64,000 nt of DNA, from positions 62,001 through 126,000 of the forward strand of contig NW_026252104.1 in NCBI RefSeq assembly GCF_025399195.1, in the 5' to 3' direction. Within the stretch, counting starts at the first letter, position 1. Each line of letters starts with the position of its first letter. The notes beneath the pieces were generated by a model that was not told the DNA's origin, ran no database searches, and saw only the letters and a program-made list of their open reading frames with translations. The stretch comes from Umbelopsis ramanniana AG (lineage: Eukaryota > Mucoromycota > Umbelopsidomycetes > Umbelopsidales > Umbelopsidaceae). Made by a program: the position numbers and the translations under genes. Below, piece by piece: positions 33,000 to 47,112 of the stretch.

Positions 33000-35208
33000 A
33001 TGTTCTCGCAGCACGAAAACGATACGAACTTCTTGTCTACAGGAAATATGGATAGAACTCTTTCTCGGACATCTAGTGTTTTTGACGAATCGTACAAGAT
33101 AATTAATGACCCGATTCATGGGCACATTAAGCTGGACCATGACACCATTGACTTCATTGACACCGTACAATTCCAACGCCTCCGAGATTTGAAGCAGGTG
33201 AGGGTTTTTTTCTTATATATCCTCGAGATGAAATGACTTTTTATTCAATTTACATGCTATTCTATTATAATTTTTTGAGTTCAGTTAGGGTCTGCTTACT
33301 TTGTATTTCCTGGTGGCAGTCATCATCGCTTTGAGCATTCGATTGGTAAATTGAGCGATTTGTTTGGTTACGAATTGTGTTTTGTTTATCCCCTGTAATT
33401 TTTGAATTGACCATTTCGGTTGTAGGCGTTGGGCATCTCAGTAACACTTTAATCAACAAATTTCGGAGTGAGCAGCCCGAGCTTGAGATTACTGAAGATG
33501 AGGTTCGATGTGTGACACTTGCCGGTCTTTGCCATGATCTCGGTACGTAGCGTAGAGGGTTGTACAAATTAGGAAATTGAACAAATCTGACACTTTCTCC
33601 TCATTGTACGACAGGTCATGGTCCATTTTCGCACGTGTTCGACAATGAATTTATGCCTCGAGCTCGGTTTGTGAAATTTCTTCTCATCGCACTGCCCGGT
33701 TACTATCGCCTTTGCTAACCATCTTACGTTGTCAATAGTCCAGGAATAAATTGGTCCCACGAAAACGCTTCAGAAATGATGTTGGATTATCTAATCGATG
33801 ATAATCATATTGACATTGACACTTCTCAAATCAACTTCATCAAAGATCTCATTGCTGGAAATCCTCGGTCAAAAAGGTACATATTACTTGGGTTACGTAT
33901 GAATCAAATGTAGGAATCAGGCTAAATCTTCTTATCACACCACAGTCAATACGACGAAAGGGCTTTTCTGTTCGACATTGTCGCCAACAAGAGAAATAGT
34001 GTCGATGTCGACAAATTTGACTATATCGAAAGAGATTGCTATAACCTCGGCATTAAGTCATCATACGACACAAAGCGTCTAATGTGGTTTACTCGGGTGG
34101 TGGACAACCAGATTTGTTACCATCACAAAGAAGCGTACAATTTGTTTGAGCTCTTCCACACGCGATATTCACTCTTCAAACGGATATACACTCACCGCGT
34201 TGGTAAGTCTCTGACTGAGCTATACCTTCTACCATGTGAATCAAAGCTAACGTTCCTTGCTACATTAGGCAAGGCAATCGAACTGATGATCACAGACGCT
34301 TTGTTAGCAGCAGATGAGACGTTTGGAATATCCAAGGCAGTCGATAATGGGGAGGATTACCTCAATCTAACTGATGATATTCTTCGCGTCATTGAACGGT
34401 CAAAGGAACCTGAACTAGCCCAGGCGCGTCAAATAATGAAGCGTATTCGGACACGTGATCTCTACAAATTCGCTGATGAATTTATCATACCGAAAGATCT
34501 TATGCAATACCTCGGAAAGGTGAGTAGTGAAAGATCACTTCCATATGTCTAGTATTCAACCTAAGAATGTGCAAATTTAACCTTTAGTATTGTTAGGATA
34601 AAATAAATTCAGAAGAGGTCATATCACATCAAGAGGATAATGTACACTTGTCGAGTGATGACGTTCTGGTTGAATGGTTGAAAATCAACTATGCCATGAA
34701 GGATAAGAACCCTGTTGATTCCATCAAATTTTATAACCGCTGGGACAGAGGTTAGTAAATTTTCCACATGGCTAAAATCAATGGATAGCATGGAATCTGA
34801 TTCATACATGTATATAGAGTCGTTCTTCATTCCAAAAGAGCAGGTGTCATACATGGTTCCAAGTCAGTTTCAGGAAGTCATAGTCCGCATTTACACGCGA
34901 GATAGCAGCAAAGTTAGCGCCGTACAACGCGCATTTAGAAAGTTACTAAAAACGTTTGATGCCAAATTACCTGGCGATAGCCCAATTTCGATAACGCCAA
35001 ACGCAGCTCTGTCAATTCCTGACGATTTCACCAGTCCAAGAAAAAGAAGGTGAGTTTGCAATTCATTCAACTAGTGCATTATTTATATCGTTACTGATGA
35101 TTAATATCAAAAAGTAGATATGACGGTGGAATGGATGCAATTGAACGATACGCGCCTTCGAAGATCGTGAAGGAGTGGTCGTTGAAAAAGGCACACAGCA
35201 CACTATAG
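33000..35208 (+). CDS. SAMHD1: SAMHD1-like HD-domain dNTP triphosphohydrolase
   Basis: Predicted 516 aa. Exons: 33000-33197, 33285-33345, 33426-33542, 33615-33666, 33739-33876, 33946-34202, 34269-34519, 34597-34750, 34818-35049, 35118-35208. Family reaction: dNTP to deoxynucleoside plus triphosphate, controlling dNTP pools. Seen: DPIHGHIKLD (conserved N-terminal motif), HHRFEHSIGVGHL (metal ligand region, residues 79-91), CHDLGHGPFSHVFD (HD pair at about 123-124), and VDVDKFDYIERDCYNLG with the fourth metal ligand Asp211 and Lys212, Tyr215 and Asp219 matching the human active site. The C-terminal lobe ends in IERYAPSKIVKEWSL. There is no SAM domain before the HD domain, so only the catalytic core is present. 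All metal ligands are intact; activity is likely. Confidence 0.92.
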
Positions 35209-35719
35209 ATTTTATATACATCGAGATCATGGCCTTCGAGCAATTTCTAGAAAGCTTATCAGCAAACATAGCCTTTATTCATACTTGATGCTAACAGACA
35301 TTCCCATCAGCTCTCTTGTCCATATATTTTGCAAATCTTTGTACTTTTTAATAAACAGCGGGTATTCGACAGAATAAGCACATTTTAAAAACAAATCTCT
35401 GACAAATGAGTTGCTGATAGCGAAGATTATTCCGTCTGTCTCTACAAGGGACTTGTAACCTGTAGTTTCAGAAAGTATCAATGACAAAGACAAGAAAAGA
35501 TCATGCTCAATTTTGAATGGCGCACACAACTTCCGAAGACATCTACGCGCAGCTACTGGCGTACGCAGGCATTACGCACCCAAGCATAAACAAAATTCCG
35601 CCGCCGATTTCAGACAAAAATTGACCCGCCCGGTCATAATTTACCCGACATCGTTGAATATAAAAACTAAGACAAGGTATTGGTCAAACGATACCTACAA
35701 GTACCTTAATCTCTAAAAC
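35209..35719. other. Spacer with SDR promoter
   Basis: About 510 nt. A minus-strand frame (35275-35529, 84 codons) lacks any usable ATG and is not called. The right half carries the TATA box of the SDR gene. Confidence 0.45.
35659..35666 (+). promoter_or_regulatory. TATA box of the SDR gene
   Basis: TATAAAAA, 61 nt before the ATG at 35720. Confidence 0.5.
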
Positions 35720-36944
35720 ATGAAATTTTCGCAAGAAACTGATTTTGCCGCCTCCCAAACAGCTCCTCTCCATGTCGATAACCAAGATCTTAGTGGAAAG
35801 ACCATTGTGATCACTGGAGGCAATAGTGGTACGTGGTAGCTAAGACACATTGCTTTGGAACTGCAAACTCTTACTGATCCTTATTCCACAGGCATTGGTC
35901 TAGAATGCGCTAGAAAACTAGCCACTATGAATCCATCCAAGATCATCCTGGCCAGTCGCACCATGAAGACCGCAGAAAAAGCTGTGGAAGACATTAAGAC
36001 TGAAATCGGATTCAAGAACGTGGAAGCATGGCCTTTAGATCAAGCGTCCTTCGAGAGTGTACAGGCATTCGCTAAGAAGTATAACGAGTCCGGTCTGGAT
36101 TTAGACATCCTACTGGCCAATGCTGGTATGCTTCCCTTCACCCGTAGAGAGATGGACATGACCAGCGACGGTCACGAAGAAGTGTAAGCCAATCAAAACG
36201 AGCATCTACGTCGGCCTTGCCATAATGAAACCAACTAACTTTTTCAACTTAGCTTGCAAACCAACCATTTATCAGCATCATTGCTTGCTTTGAGCCTTTT
36301 GCCATCCATTAGACGTACTGCCGCTAAATCGACTCCCGCAAACCGACCGCGTATTGTGATCGTTGCCTCGGATGGTAAGTCTCAGAGCTCGAGAGAATCA
36401 ACACGATGATCCATACATTGTATGACTAACAGTACTATAACTTCTAGTTCACTATTGGGCTACTTTAAGATCAGCGGGTCAAGACGGTAGTGTCATCAAA
36501 GCTATGAGCACACCTGAGTATTATAGCGATGCACGCGAGCGCTATATGGATACAAAGTTGTTAAACGTATTCTGGACTCAAGAATTCGCAAAGAAAATGA
36601 CCCAAAGCACGGTAGAAGAAGATCACAAGATTGTTGTATCTAACTGCAACCCAGGCCTTGTGCTTTCCACCAACAGTGATTTCATGCGTGAGAACCTCCC
36701 ACCACACATCCTTAAATATGCCAGAAACATGGACGAAGGCTGCAAAACTCATTTGTTCGCTTGCATTGATCCCAGTGCTGGTACTCCTGGCGAAGCCATC
36801 TTTTATCATAACTGCCAGCCAACAGAGACCGCAGATATAACCTTGGGAGCAGAAGGTGATATTTTGAGAAAGAGAGTTTGGAAGGATACCATCGAGGTCT
36901 TGCCAACGCTTGACCAAAGCATCTCTGAGCCATTAGGATTATAG
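35720..36944 (+). CDS. Short-chain dehydrogenase/reductase, retinol-dehydrogenase-like
   Basis: Predicted 339-aa NAD(P)-dependent oxidoreductase of the classical SDR family. Exons 35720-35828, 35892-36183, 36253-36374, 36448-36944. Seen: cofactor motif TGGNSGIGLECA (residues about 32-43; TGxxxGxG), LASRTMKTAEKA after the second beta strand (basic residue suggests NADP), DILLANAGM (NAG motif), QTNHLSA, IVIVASDVHYW where the catalytic Ser lies, and the YMDTKLLNVFW segment with a Y-x3-K pair (YMDTK) as the active site. SNCNPGLVLST is the usual PG motif. Resembles fungal members annotated as retinol dehydrogenase 12-like or WW-domain-oxidoreductase-like; the real substrate cannot be told from sequence. 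Complete. Confidence 0.88.
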
Positions 36945-37049
36945 AGACTGCCATATTATATTAGCTATGACACTGGCGCTGCTAGAATGCTACGAAATAC
37001 ACAATCTTCATATATATTTTATGTCTGTTTATTACAAAGGTTGATGTGT

Positions 37050-39386
<2,337 letters not shown>

Positions 39387-40632
39387 GACTGAGAAAGAAA
39401 GTAGCAGGACTTGTCGCGGTTTCGCGAAGTACGCTCTCAGTGACATATGCGTCACCACCAAAATTGCGCTATTTTTGGAATCACCTTATGAAAATAATTT
39501 TTTATTTTTTTATTTGAATGTGGAACCCCACGTTTTTTGCTCAATTGATGTTGTTTGCTCCATATCTCTAGCTAAGAGACTGTTTCCTAAAATTAATTTG
39601 CCTGATTGAAAGACGCTGTGCAGTTATTACATGTTGTCGTTTGGAAAATGTCGTTGTATGGCCATATTCTGGCTATTGTGATACGAGCTAAAACGAAAAA
39701 ATAGATTTGAACTCCCGTTCCAAACAAAATCATCAAAAGCCAACTCAAAAACTTTTGTTCCACTTTTTCTTACATGACAGCCACGCTATAATATCTGAAT
39801 GTCATAATCACATTAAACCATTATGATAGTAGCATTAATTGACCAGCTGGCTTTTTGCAAATAATAAGTTTTGATCCTCTTCATCCTACTTAACGCTAAG
39901 TTGGCCATAGCGGTCCGTGTCCTCTCCCGGAGTTCGATGTTAGCAAAGCATCATTTAACGAAGTAATTTTATATAAATTAGCGTACTTTGGCCCTTCAAG
40001 TGAATACTTGCCGAAAAAACTTTCCAACAGAACAGTAGGTATAATCTATGAAACAAATTGACTTACATAAGCATATTCCCAAAATGCCTTAACGAAGACC
40101 ATTCTATCGATACTCTTTGGTGTAGATCTATAAGTGCTTGAGCTTAAGCAGGGCATTCGCCCTCGATAATGCAACGTTTCATTTTCTAGTGTACTATGGA
40201 AGCTTTAAATTTCAGCTATTCAGCAAATTATTTTTTCTGTGTGTTCAGGCTGCGTACTACCATTCACAAGGATGATTAGTTGATTATCGAGATATCTGGA
40301 GTTGCCACATGAGAGACGAACATCTCTACAAGGAAAAGCAGAAAAAGAGCTCTGAAAGATGGGTGTCCGGCAGCAGTTCTTTCAGTTCCTTTAAATGAAT
40401 AAACTAACGGCTTTTGCGTATGATCTGCAGATATTTTTTAATGAAAGCTCTAACAACCCAATCGTATTTTAAAATGCCTTGTTTTGCCGCAACTTGGCAA
40501 AATTTCTCCTGGTCGGACCTTCAAGAGTCGTTCTAAATTTGGTATCAGACATGTTTGAAGAAAAACGTAATTGTATGTCTACGATTTTTCTTCCTTCCCT
40601 TTACCTCGCTCTCTTTCACAGTTTAAACAAGG
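39387..40632. other. Divergent intergenic region (MAP kinase / GT49)
   Basis: About 1.25 kb with no supported gene. One forward frame of 74 codons (39385-39609) overlaps the MAP kinase start and has no domain. AT-rich; promoters for both flanking genes are expected here. Confidence 0.5.
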
Positions 40633-42141
40633 ATGCGACCAGAAAAACCACATTTTAGTCGAATAGTCAAATACATGATTTTTCTATATGTTACAGGAAC
40701 GTTATACGTTCTTGTCAACCGGGATCTCCCAACGCTTCCTTCCGAAGCTGACTTGAGTTTGAATAGCCGAGATTCTCTTGATTCTGAATCGCCGGCAGAG
40801 AATGTAATTACCTCCACTACATGGGTAAATTCCAAACGAAAGCAAACCGCACTGTGGATCAATAGCAAAGGTAATGCTTTGACTATTGGATTGAAAAAAA
40901 AATGCTTCTTCTATATCTAACGTTTCTCTTCTTGGAAGGTGAAAGCGAAACGTTACCTGAGAGTGTTATATTATCGAAATCCTTTTCTCAGTCCATGGGA
41001 GCACCGAATGTCACTCCATATTATTTTAAGGCTACCGAGCACTTTAGCCAAAACGATATTACTATCTGCACATTGGTCACGCATGATAGATTTCCCGTCT
41101 TGGCACGACTGGTCAAAAATTACAAAGGTCAGTTACCGCCACCGGACTGGGGTCCATTGCCAGGTTTGACAAGCCTTGAATCTAAATTACTCTCTTTATC
41201 TCATGCAGGTCCGGTATCTGCTGCCATTCATATCAATGACGATGACCAGCGCGACAGTATTGTGGAAGATCTTCAGCAGATATATGAAACTGAACCTTTG
41301 GTCAGACAATACCTCGATGTCCATTTAATAATCGACAAACATGACCGCCAATTTAATTTGTGGAGAAATGTTGCAAAGCTGTTCGCACGCACAGAATACG
41401 TGATGATGCTAGGTATAATCATGTGCTTCTATGCTTTATTGCAATTTTTAATCCTGGCTTTTTCCTGACTTTCATTTTATTGCAGACGTCGATTTTCATA
41501 TTTGTACCAATTTTCGAGAATCGATCCGCCAAAGTTCTAAAGCCATGGAATTGCTGCAAAGCGGAAAAGCAGCTCTCGTTGTTCCTGCTTTCGAATTCAA
41601 CAAGCAATCAGAAGGACTAGATTACGCAACTTTCCCCAACACGAAGAAAGACTTGCTTGAGCTGGTGACGAAGGACCAGATTGATATGTTCCATAAGAAA
41701 TGGCTGCCTGGACACATGGACACCAATTACACCCAGTGGTACACTTCATCTAAGCCCTATCGAACAAAATCGTATCAACACTCATACGAGCCATACATTA
41801 TATACAAAAAGGAAGGAACACCATGGTGCGACGAACGATTCATTGGATATGGTGCTAATAAGGCAGCCTGCTTATTTGAGATTTACATTAGTGGTGTGGA
41901 ATATTGGGTGCTACCCAACGATTTCCTCATTCATCAAACCCATTATTATCCAGAGGATACAAGAACGAGAGAGCGTCGATACAATCGCCAGTTGTACGAG
42001 GTCTTTCGAGAAGAGGTTTGCCTGAGATACAATCGCAAGTTCAAAGCCAATGGCGTGTGGAATGGTCCTGAGGCAGCAAATGCCAGAAAGGAATGCTCCA
42101 AACTTCGTGGCTTTAGAGCTGCGGCAGCAAATCTTGGTTAG
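40633..42141 (+). CDS. GT49 (LARGE/B4GAT1-like) glycosyltransferase, type II membrane protein
   Basis: Predicted 428-aa Golgi glycosyltransferase. Exons 40633-40870, 40939-41127, 41209-41412, 41486-42141. A short cytosolic basic N-terminus is followed by one membrane anchor (YMIFLYVTGTLYVLV, residues 15-29) and a stem. Catalytic domain: NDITICTLVTHDRFPVLARL, GPVSAAIHI, YLDVHLIID, NLWRNVAKLFARTEYVMMLDVDF; the DVD is the DxD metal/nucleotide-sugar motif. Then AALVVPAFEF, FHKKWLPGHMDTNYTQWY, PYIIYKKEGTPWCDERFIGYG and NDFLIHQTHYYP, all GT49 features. Animal relatives extend glycans by beta-1,3-GlcNAc or GlcA transfer; the fungal acceptor is unknown, probably a glycoprotein or cell-wall glycan. 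Complete. Confidence 0.88.
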
Positions 42142-42396
42142 TTTTTCATGCCCATTCTCCCTATTATAGATTACATGGTCGCATCATACCCTATAGACTT
42201 CCATTTTGCATCATATTATTTATTTTATACTATAGCGCTCTGATTTTTCTTCACGCTTTGTATTTATTTGGCAAGCCTCACCTTTGCCAACCACTTGTAC
42301 ATGTAAATGCCCTTTCTTTTTTCCCATTTGTTGCATACTGAGTTACTAAATAGTAACTACAAAACGAAATCTACATTGCTTTTCTAAACGAATAAT

Positions 42397-44252
42397 CTAT
42401 TTTAAACCTTCTTCGTTAAGTGCCCAATGTACTGCCTCTTCAATATCATCACAGACAAGTTTAGCGGGAAACTCGCTCGAATTGCCTTTGCCATCGAAAA
42501 CACCTGTTCTGACCAAAATACTAGTCCAGCCATACGCATTGGCACCAGCAATGTCGGCTGCAGGGTTATCGCCAACTGCGAACACTCGCTGTAGCGGAGT
42601 ATTGTTGGGAAGCAAAGAGGTCAAGATTTTCTCAGCGTATTCGTAGGTTGCTCGATGCGGTTTTCCGAAAGAAGTGGACTTGAGCTCCTTGCCTGTATGC
42701 CGTTTGTAAATGGCTTCAAGCGCTGTTTTGAATGCTCCTTGACCATATCGTGGCACTGGAAACTCATTGCTCCAAAGCTAAGCAATCAAAGTAAAAGTTT
42801 TAGACTTTGTCGTCTTAAGGACTCGCATTTAGCAGAAAGCTGGTACTTACAAAATCAGGCTATTTGAGTTGTTGATGATGAAAGATGTTATGTCAGTTAT
42901 TGATATAAACCGTTCAAAGTTCTTCCTAACTTACGTTGGAAAAATACACTGGCGTGTCTTGTACAGAGTAATCTGTCTTTTGTGTTCCAATCATTCCATT
43001 TTTTGATCGAAGGACATCCATCATAATTTGCAGATCGCGACCCCCTAATAAACATTTAATTGGTGTCAACGCTTGCCATTCCACTAAAGACCAACTTATA
43101 AGACTTACAATCGCGTGAATCATGGAACATCATGATTGCTTCAATTGGTTCTCTTGAAAAGTCATATCGTTTCTGCCAGATGAGTGAGATTTAGCGATTG
43201 AATTCTCGCATGTGGAAAGCCATTCTTAACGCACCTGTGCTTCGTAAGCTTCGTCATCGGTAACGCGGCGAAATGGCCACACACTTTTCTCCCAATGATG
43301 GATATCATCTGGCTGAATGGGTCGCTGAAAGCCGTACCTTCGTAGTGAGGAATGTCAGAAAATGCTATCAGAGTTGTACTTGTGGTTAAACCTACTTACT
43401 GCTCTGCAACATCTTTGCAACTTCTTTCGCGTCCACCGACAACAAGCACGGGTGTATCTTTATATTTCTTGACTAATGAGCGCATAGGTGAGTGCGATAG
43501 GACAATCTGAGACGGAAGAATCTATAGAGAATGACTTGAGATCAGTAGACAATATTTTTGTTGTCTATCATCACTAGTCACTTACATCCATGTCAAGCTT
43601 TCGACTCATTTGTGCTGCTTTTTTCTCCTCTGTCACGCCTCCTCCATTGGTGAGAAGTACAAATGGGATTTTTCTAGGGTTTCCGAAATATTCCTTTTAG
43701 CCAAGTGACATTTGCGGAAAGCCTAAATCGGGCCCATTGACCCTACTTACTTTCCAGACGCATTTTCTCCATTCAGAAGTCTCAGGGCGCTATCATAATA
43801 ATTAATATTATGTCAGTCGTTGTATGCCAGTTTTGACTCGACAATTGAAGATCTCGAACATGATTCTGAGTAGTAAAAAAGTGACTTACCGTTGCGCTTG
43901 TGGTATGACACGATTGCCCTTGAAAATGAAATGTATTAGTGTGAAGTGACATTATATGAGGTTAAGACTTCGTATGTACCTTAATTAACACGCCGTCAAT
44001 GTCGAGAGCAAAACCAAACTTGGGTTGATTGGTTGTAGAATGTAAACGAATCTGAAGGTACAGAGGACCGGTTATAGCACGCGAAGTTTGAAAAGGTTTG
44101 AACATCGCCGCAGTGGAAGGTTTGGATGCTGGAGAAGAAGGCTCTACTTCTCGGCGGAATGTGAAAACATCAATTGCCCTTCCCCATCGACAATTACAAA
44201 AGACAGAAAGCGACTGACGTTTTCCTGAAGCATAAGCTTTTAGTCTTCTCAT
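42397..44252 (-). CDS. HAD-superfamily hydrolase, HDHD5/CECR5-like, probably mitochondrial
   Basis: Predicted 405 aa. Exons on minus: 44252-43980, 43918-43890, 43789-43751, 43673-43586, 43521-43400, 43337-43235, 43172-43109, 43044-42935, 42859-42851 (9 nt), 42777-42397. The first about 70 residues are rich in Arg/Ser/Ala without acidic clusters, consistent with a mitochondrial presequence. HAD motif I FALDIDGVLIKG, motif II in FVLLTNGGG, SFGKPHRATYEYA containing the motif III Lys, and motif IV VGDNPAADIAGANAYGW. This order fits the CECR5 (TIGR01456-type) subfamily found in fungi and animals, also YKR070W in yeast; substrate unknown. The 9-nt exon coding PDF is needed to keep the SNPDFLW segment, and its omission would be in frame. 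Confidence 0.88.
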
Positions 44253-44786
44253 TGTTATATAGCATGTTTAATTTATATTTAAGAATACATAATCGCTTCA
44301 TGACCAGAATGTTGAAGTCAAAAAGTTTGCCATCGTTGACCTTACAAATACGTCAAGGCTGATTGACTTATAACGGGATTTTCTAATGGTGACGAGCGTC
44401 TTTTCTCATCGTTCATATTTCTGGTTGACTGAATAATAGCATTTCGAGGTATAAATGGAAATGCGGGACTCTATCGTCGTTTTGCCTGGATATTCAGTCC
44501 GAATTCGTTTTGTCGTATCGTCTCTCGATATTCATTTTGAACCAGGTGGTCTGGCTGGATGAAACAAAGAAAACTAGCATTGTTTTCATTAAATTGAGTC
44601 TTGATGAAGTTTTTCAATTACAATTCAAGCAAAAATGACCTTTCGCAACACCTATTATTATAGCAAATCGCAGCTGCCAGATCAGATCACGCTTACCGTG
44701 GTCGCTGTTTTTCGGGATCCGATAATTTTTTTCCACGGTGCGCCTTACAAGTGGTTGGTTTTCTCTTCCCCCTCACGAAAGTTGCA
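44253..44786. other. Divergent spacer (HAD hydrolase / bHLH factor)
   Basis: About 530 nt between two divergent starts. No clear TATA box on either side and no additional frame of note. Confidence 0.4.
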
Positions 44787-45722
44787 ATGCTAGAGCGATG
44801 CGACCACCGCTCTACTCCCGACCTTCAAGAGCATTATTCAAATGTGACAGGCTCAGATAACTATGAAGAGAATAGAGCCACTGAGCATAAGACAGAAAAT
44901 TTGGATGCTGGAGGGATGTTCATCAACTTTTCGAGCGACATGTCAGACAGTGGATTCAAGGCAAAGCGAAAGTACAAACGAGCATACAAGGTCAACGGAG
45001 TAAACATACTCAATAGGTAAGATTAAGCTGATGAAGGCTTTGTCTTTTACACCACATTTACTCACATAACGACTGCAGAAGCGAGATTGATAGCAAAACA
45101 ATGATGGAACGCCTCAGGAAGCGTAAAGAAAATCACAATCATATAGAACGTAAACGAAGAGATCATATCAATCACACTATTTTTGAATTGGCCGAAATAC
45201 TCCCACAAATGGATTCCAAAGACATCAAAACTAACAAAGGCAGTATACTGAAAGCAACACTACAGCACATAAAGGTATGTTTCCACAGATTGCAAATGCC
45301 GCAAGCGCCATTCCGCAGCTTAGCACTAATTTTCCATGCTCTTGTTACTGCAGAATCTACAAGCCGAAAACCTGACCTTTCGTCTTCAATTACAAAACAT
45401 TCAAAGCCGTGCCAGTACTCCTACACCAAGCTATACGCCTACCTTGACCCAAGATCCCAATAGCCACCCTAATTGGGAACCACGTTTTGCGTGGGCGGCC
45501 GAACAATCGCCATCTTTGCCGCTTGAACGTTTGCATATTCGATCTGCTCCCAGCACTCCACGTCATAATGAACCATCCACCATGTACTTTCATGCACACC
45601 CAGTGTTACCGTCTCCGCAGCCCAATATCCTTCGCCCAATTCTGCCAAAACATCCATCTGCAATTGGCAAACTTCGTATGTCGGGACTGGAGAGCCAATA
45701 TTCAGGTGCATGCCGGTACTGA
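44787..45722 (+). CDS. bHLH transcription factor, MiT/TFE-like DNA-binding region
   Basis: Predicted 264-aa nuclear protein. Exons 44787-45016, 45079-45274, 45354-45722. The basic region RKRKENHNHIERKRRDHIN (near residues 92-110) has the H-N-x-I-E-R-x-R-R core of E-box binders and the NHNxIERxRR form typical of MITF/TFEB. Helix 1 and loop follow (FELAEILPQMDSKDIKTNKG), then helix 2 (SILKATLQHIKNLQAENLTF), in which the leucine/asparagine spacing may extend into a short zipper. Upstream is an acidic Ser/Thr/Glu-rich segment; downstream a Pro/Ser-rich tail with several SP/TP sites. ATG 44787 is the first in frame; GTG at 44751 was not used. Target genes are unknown. In animals this class controls lysosome and nutrient genes; in yeasts related proteins control phosphate and lipid genes. 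Confidence 0.82.
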
Positions 45723-46149
45723 CATGCATACTACCGATGCTGATTTTGGTTTTCTCAGCAAATATTAGACTTCTGATTCACACACGCACCTTGCATTTTT
45801 CACAAAACACCTCACTCCACTGCAACGCAATATTAACACCACCTTGCACGCATATCTTTTAGCATTATTATACAATCTTCAGATCAACTCAGGGCATCAA
45901 ATAAACCTCACTCTACTATGTATACTTGGTTTGCAATTGTTACAATTTTATGGTATTGAAGCAATGATGGTTTGCTGGGACACGTTTGATGCCGCTGTAT
46001 TTTCTTTAACGGGATAACAATGGGAATATTTAAAGCGAGGAAAAGGGAGATGAGTTCGAGCGTATAGTACAAAGTCAATGTGCGAAAGAATTACAAACAA
46101 AAATCGAAGAGAATGTATCTGTAAGGATGTTTTTGTGGGAGTATTGTTT
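45723..46149. other. Convergent 3' spacer
   Basis: About 430 nt between the bHLH and P5C reductase stop codons, with expected 3' UTR sequence (AATAAA-like AAATAAACC near 45900). Nothing else was seen. Confidence 0.4.
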
Positions 46150-47112
46150 CTATTGTTCACCGAAAATCTCAGCCAGTTCATGACTACGCTTCTGTGCAGC
46201 TTGAACAGCACTGGCCATAACATTACGGATTTTTCCATCCTCCATGGCGTTGATAGCAGCCTCAGTTGTTCCCTTGGGGCTGGTAACCTTACGACGAAGC
46301 GTAGCGAGCTCTTCGTCCGAGTTTTGAGCAATTTTGGCAGCTCCCAAACAAGTCTGAATGGTCAAAGCCTTTGCGTCTTCTTTTGACAATCCAGCCTCAA
46401 CACCAGCATTTTCTAAACAGAAGTAATGAAGTTAGGTTCAACAAATCCAATTTAGGCTTTCCACATTAAAAAATCCAATCTTCATTGGTCTGTGCATGAT
46501 CCATCAATTTCAGTATGACTCACCCATCGCTTCCATAATAAGGAAAAAGTATGCTGGTCCAGATCCACTAATAGCAGTGACAGTGTCAATCTGGCTCTCA
46601 GAGTCGACCCAGATGGTCTGCTTGGAGATAGCGTTGACGATCTTCTCAGCCAAACCCATCTGAGCTTCGTTTACTGCTGGGGTTGCGTACAGGCCAGCTG
46701 CACCTTCGCCCACGAGAGCAGGGGTGTTAGGCATGCATCGAACAATGGCACTTTCACCACCACCAATCCATCGGTTGATGGAAGCCGCTGCGATTCCAGC
46801 AACAATTGAAATGACGAGGGGCTTTTTGGCCAGGAGCGCTGGAGCAATGCCACTGATAACGTTATGCAATACCTGGGGTTTGACAGCTAGGATGACTACT
46901 TCGGCATCAGCAACAACATCAAGATTGTCTGCGGATGATTTGATGCTTGGGTACTTTGTCTTCATGTAGTCTCGTCGTTCTTGGGCCAGGTCAGAAAAAC
47001 TGATGCTTGACGAAGGGTGACCGCTGGAGACAAGTCCACCGATAATGGCTTCGGCCATGTTACCTCCTCCAATGAAGGCGATAGTGGAATGAGCTTTTTG
47101 AGGAGAAACCAT
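46150..47112 (-). CDS. PRO3: Pyrroline-5-carboxylate reductase
   Basis: Predicted 283-aa enzyme of the last step of proline synthesis (P5C + NAD(P)H to proline), cytosolic or mitochondrial. Exons on minus: 47112-46524 and 46412-46150. Seen: dinucleotide-binding FIGGGNMAEAIIGGL at the N-terminus, VILAVKPQVLHNVI, SIVAGIAAASINRWIG, RCMPNTPALVGEGA, and the signature GSGPAYFFLIMEAMENAGVEAGL. C-terminal VTSPKGTTEAAI is the P5CR substrate site. The frame extends upstream to an ATG at 47190, but the TATA box at 47198-47207 sits just 8-17 nt before it, so transcription should begin inside that extension; therefore the ATG at 47112 (MVSPQKAHS), which gives the usual length, is chosen. ATG at 47148 is a second option. 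Confidence 0.93.

Noticed and set aside
35275-35529. 84-codon minus-strand frame between the SAMHD1-like and SDR genes
   Set aside because: It begins with a TTG; the only ATGs lie near its end, no splice partner restores a start, and no family is recognised.
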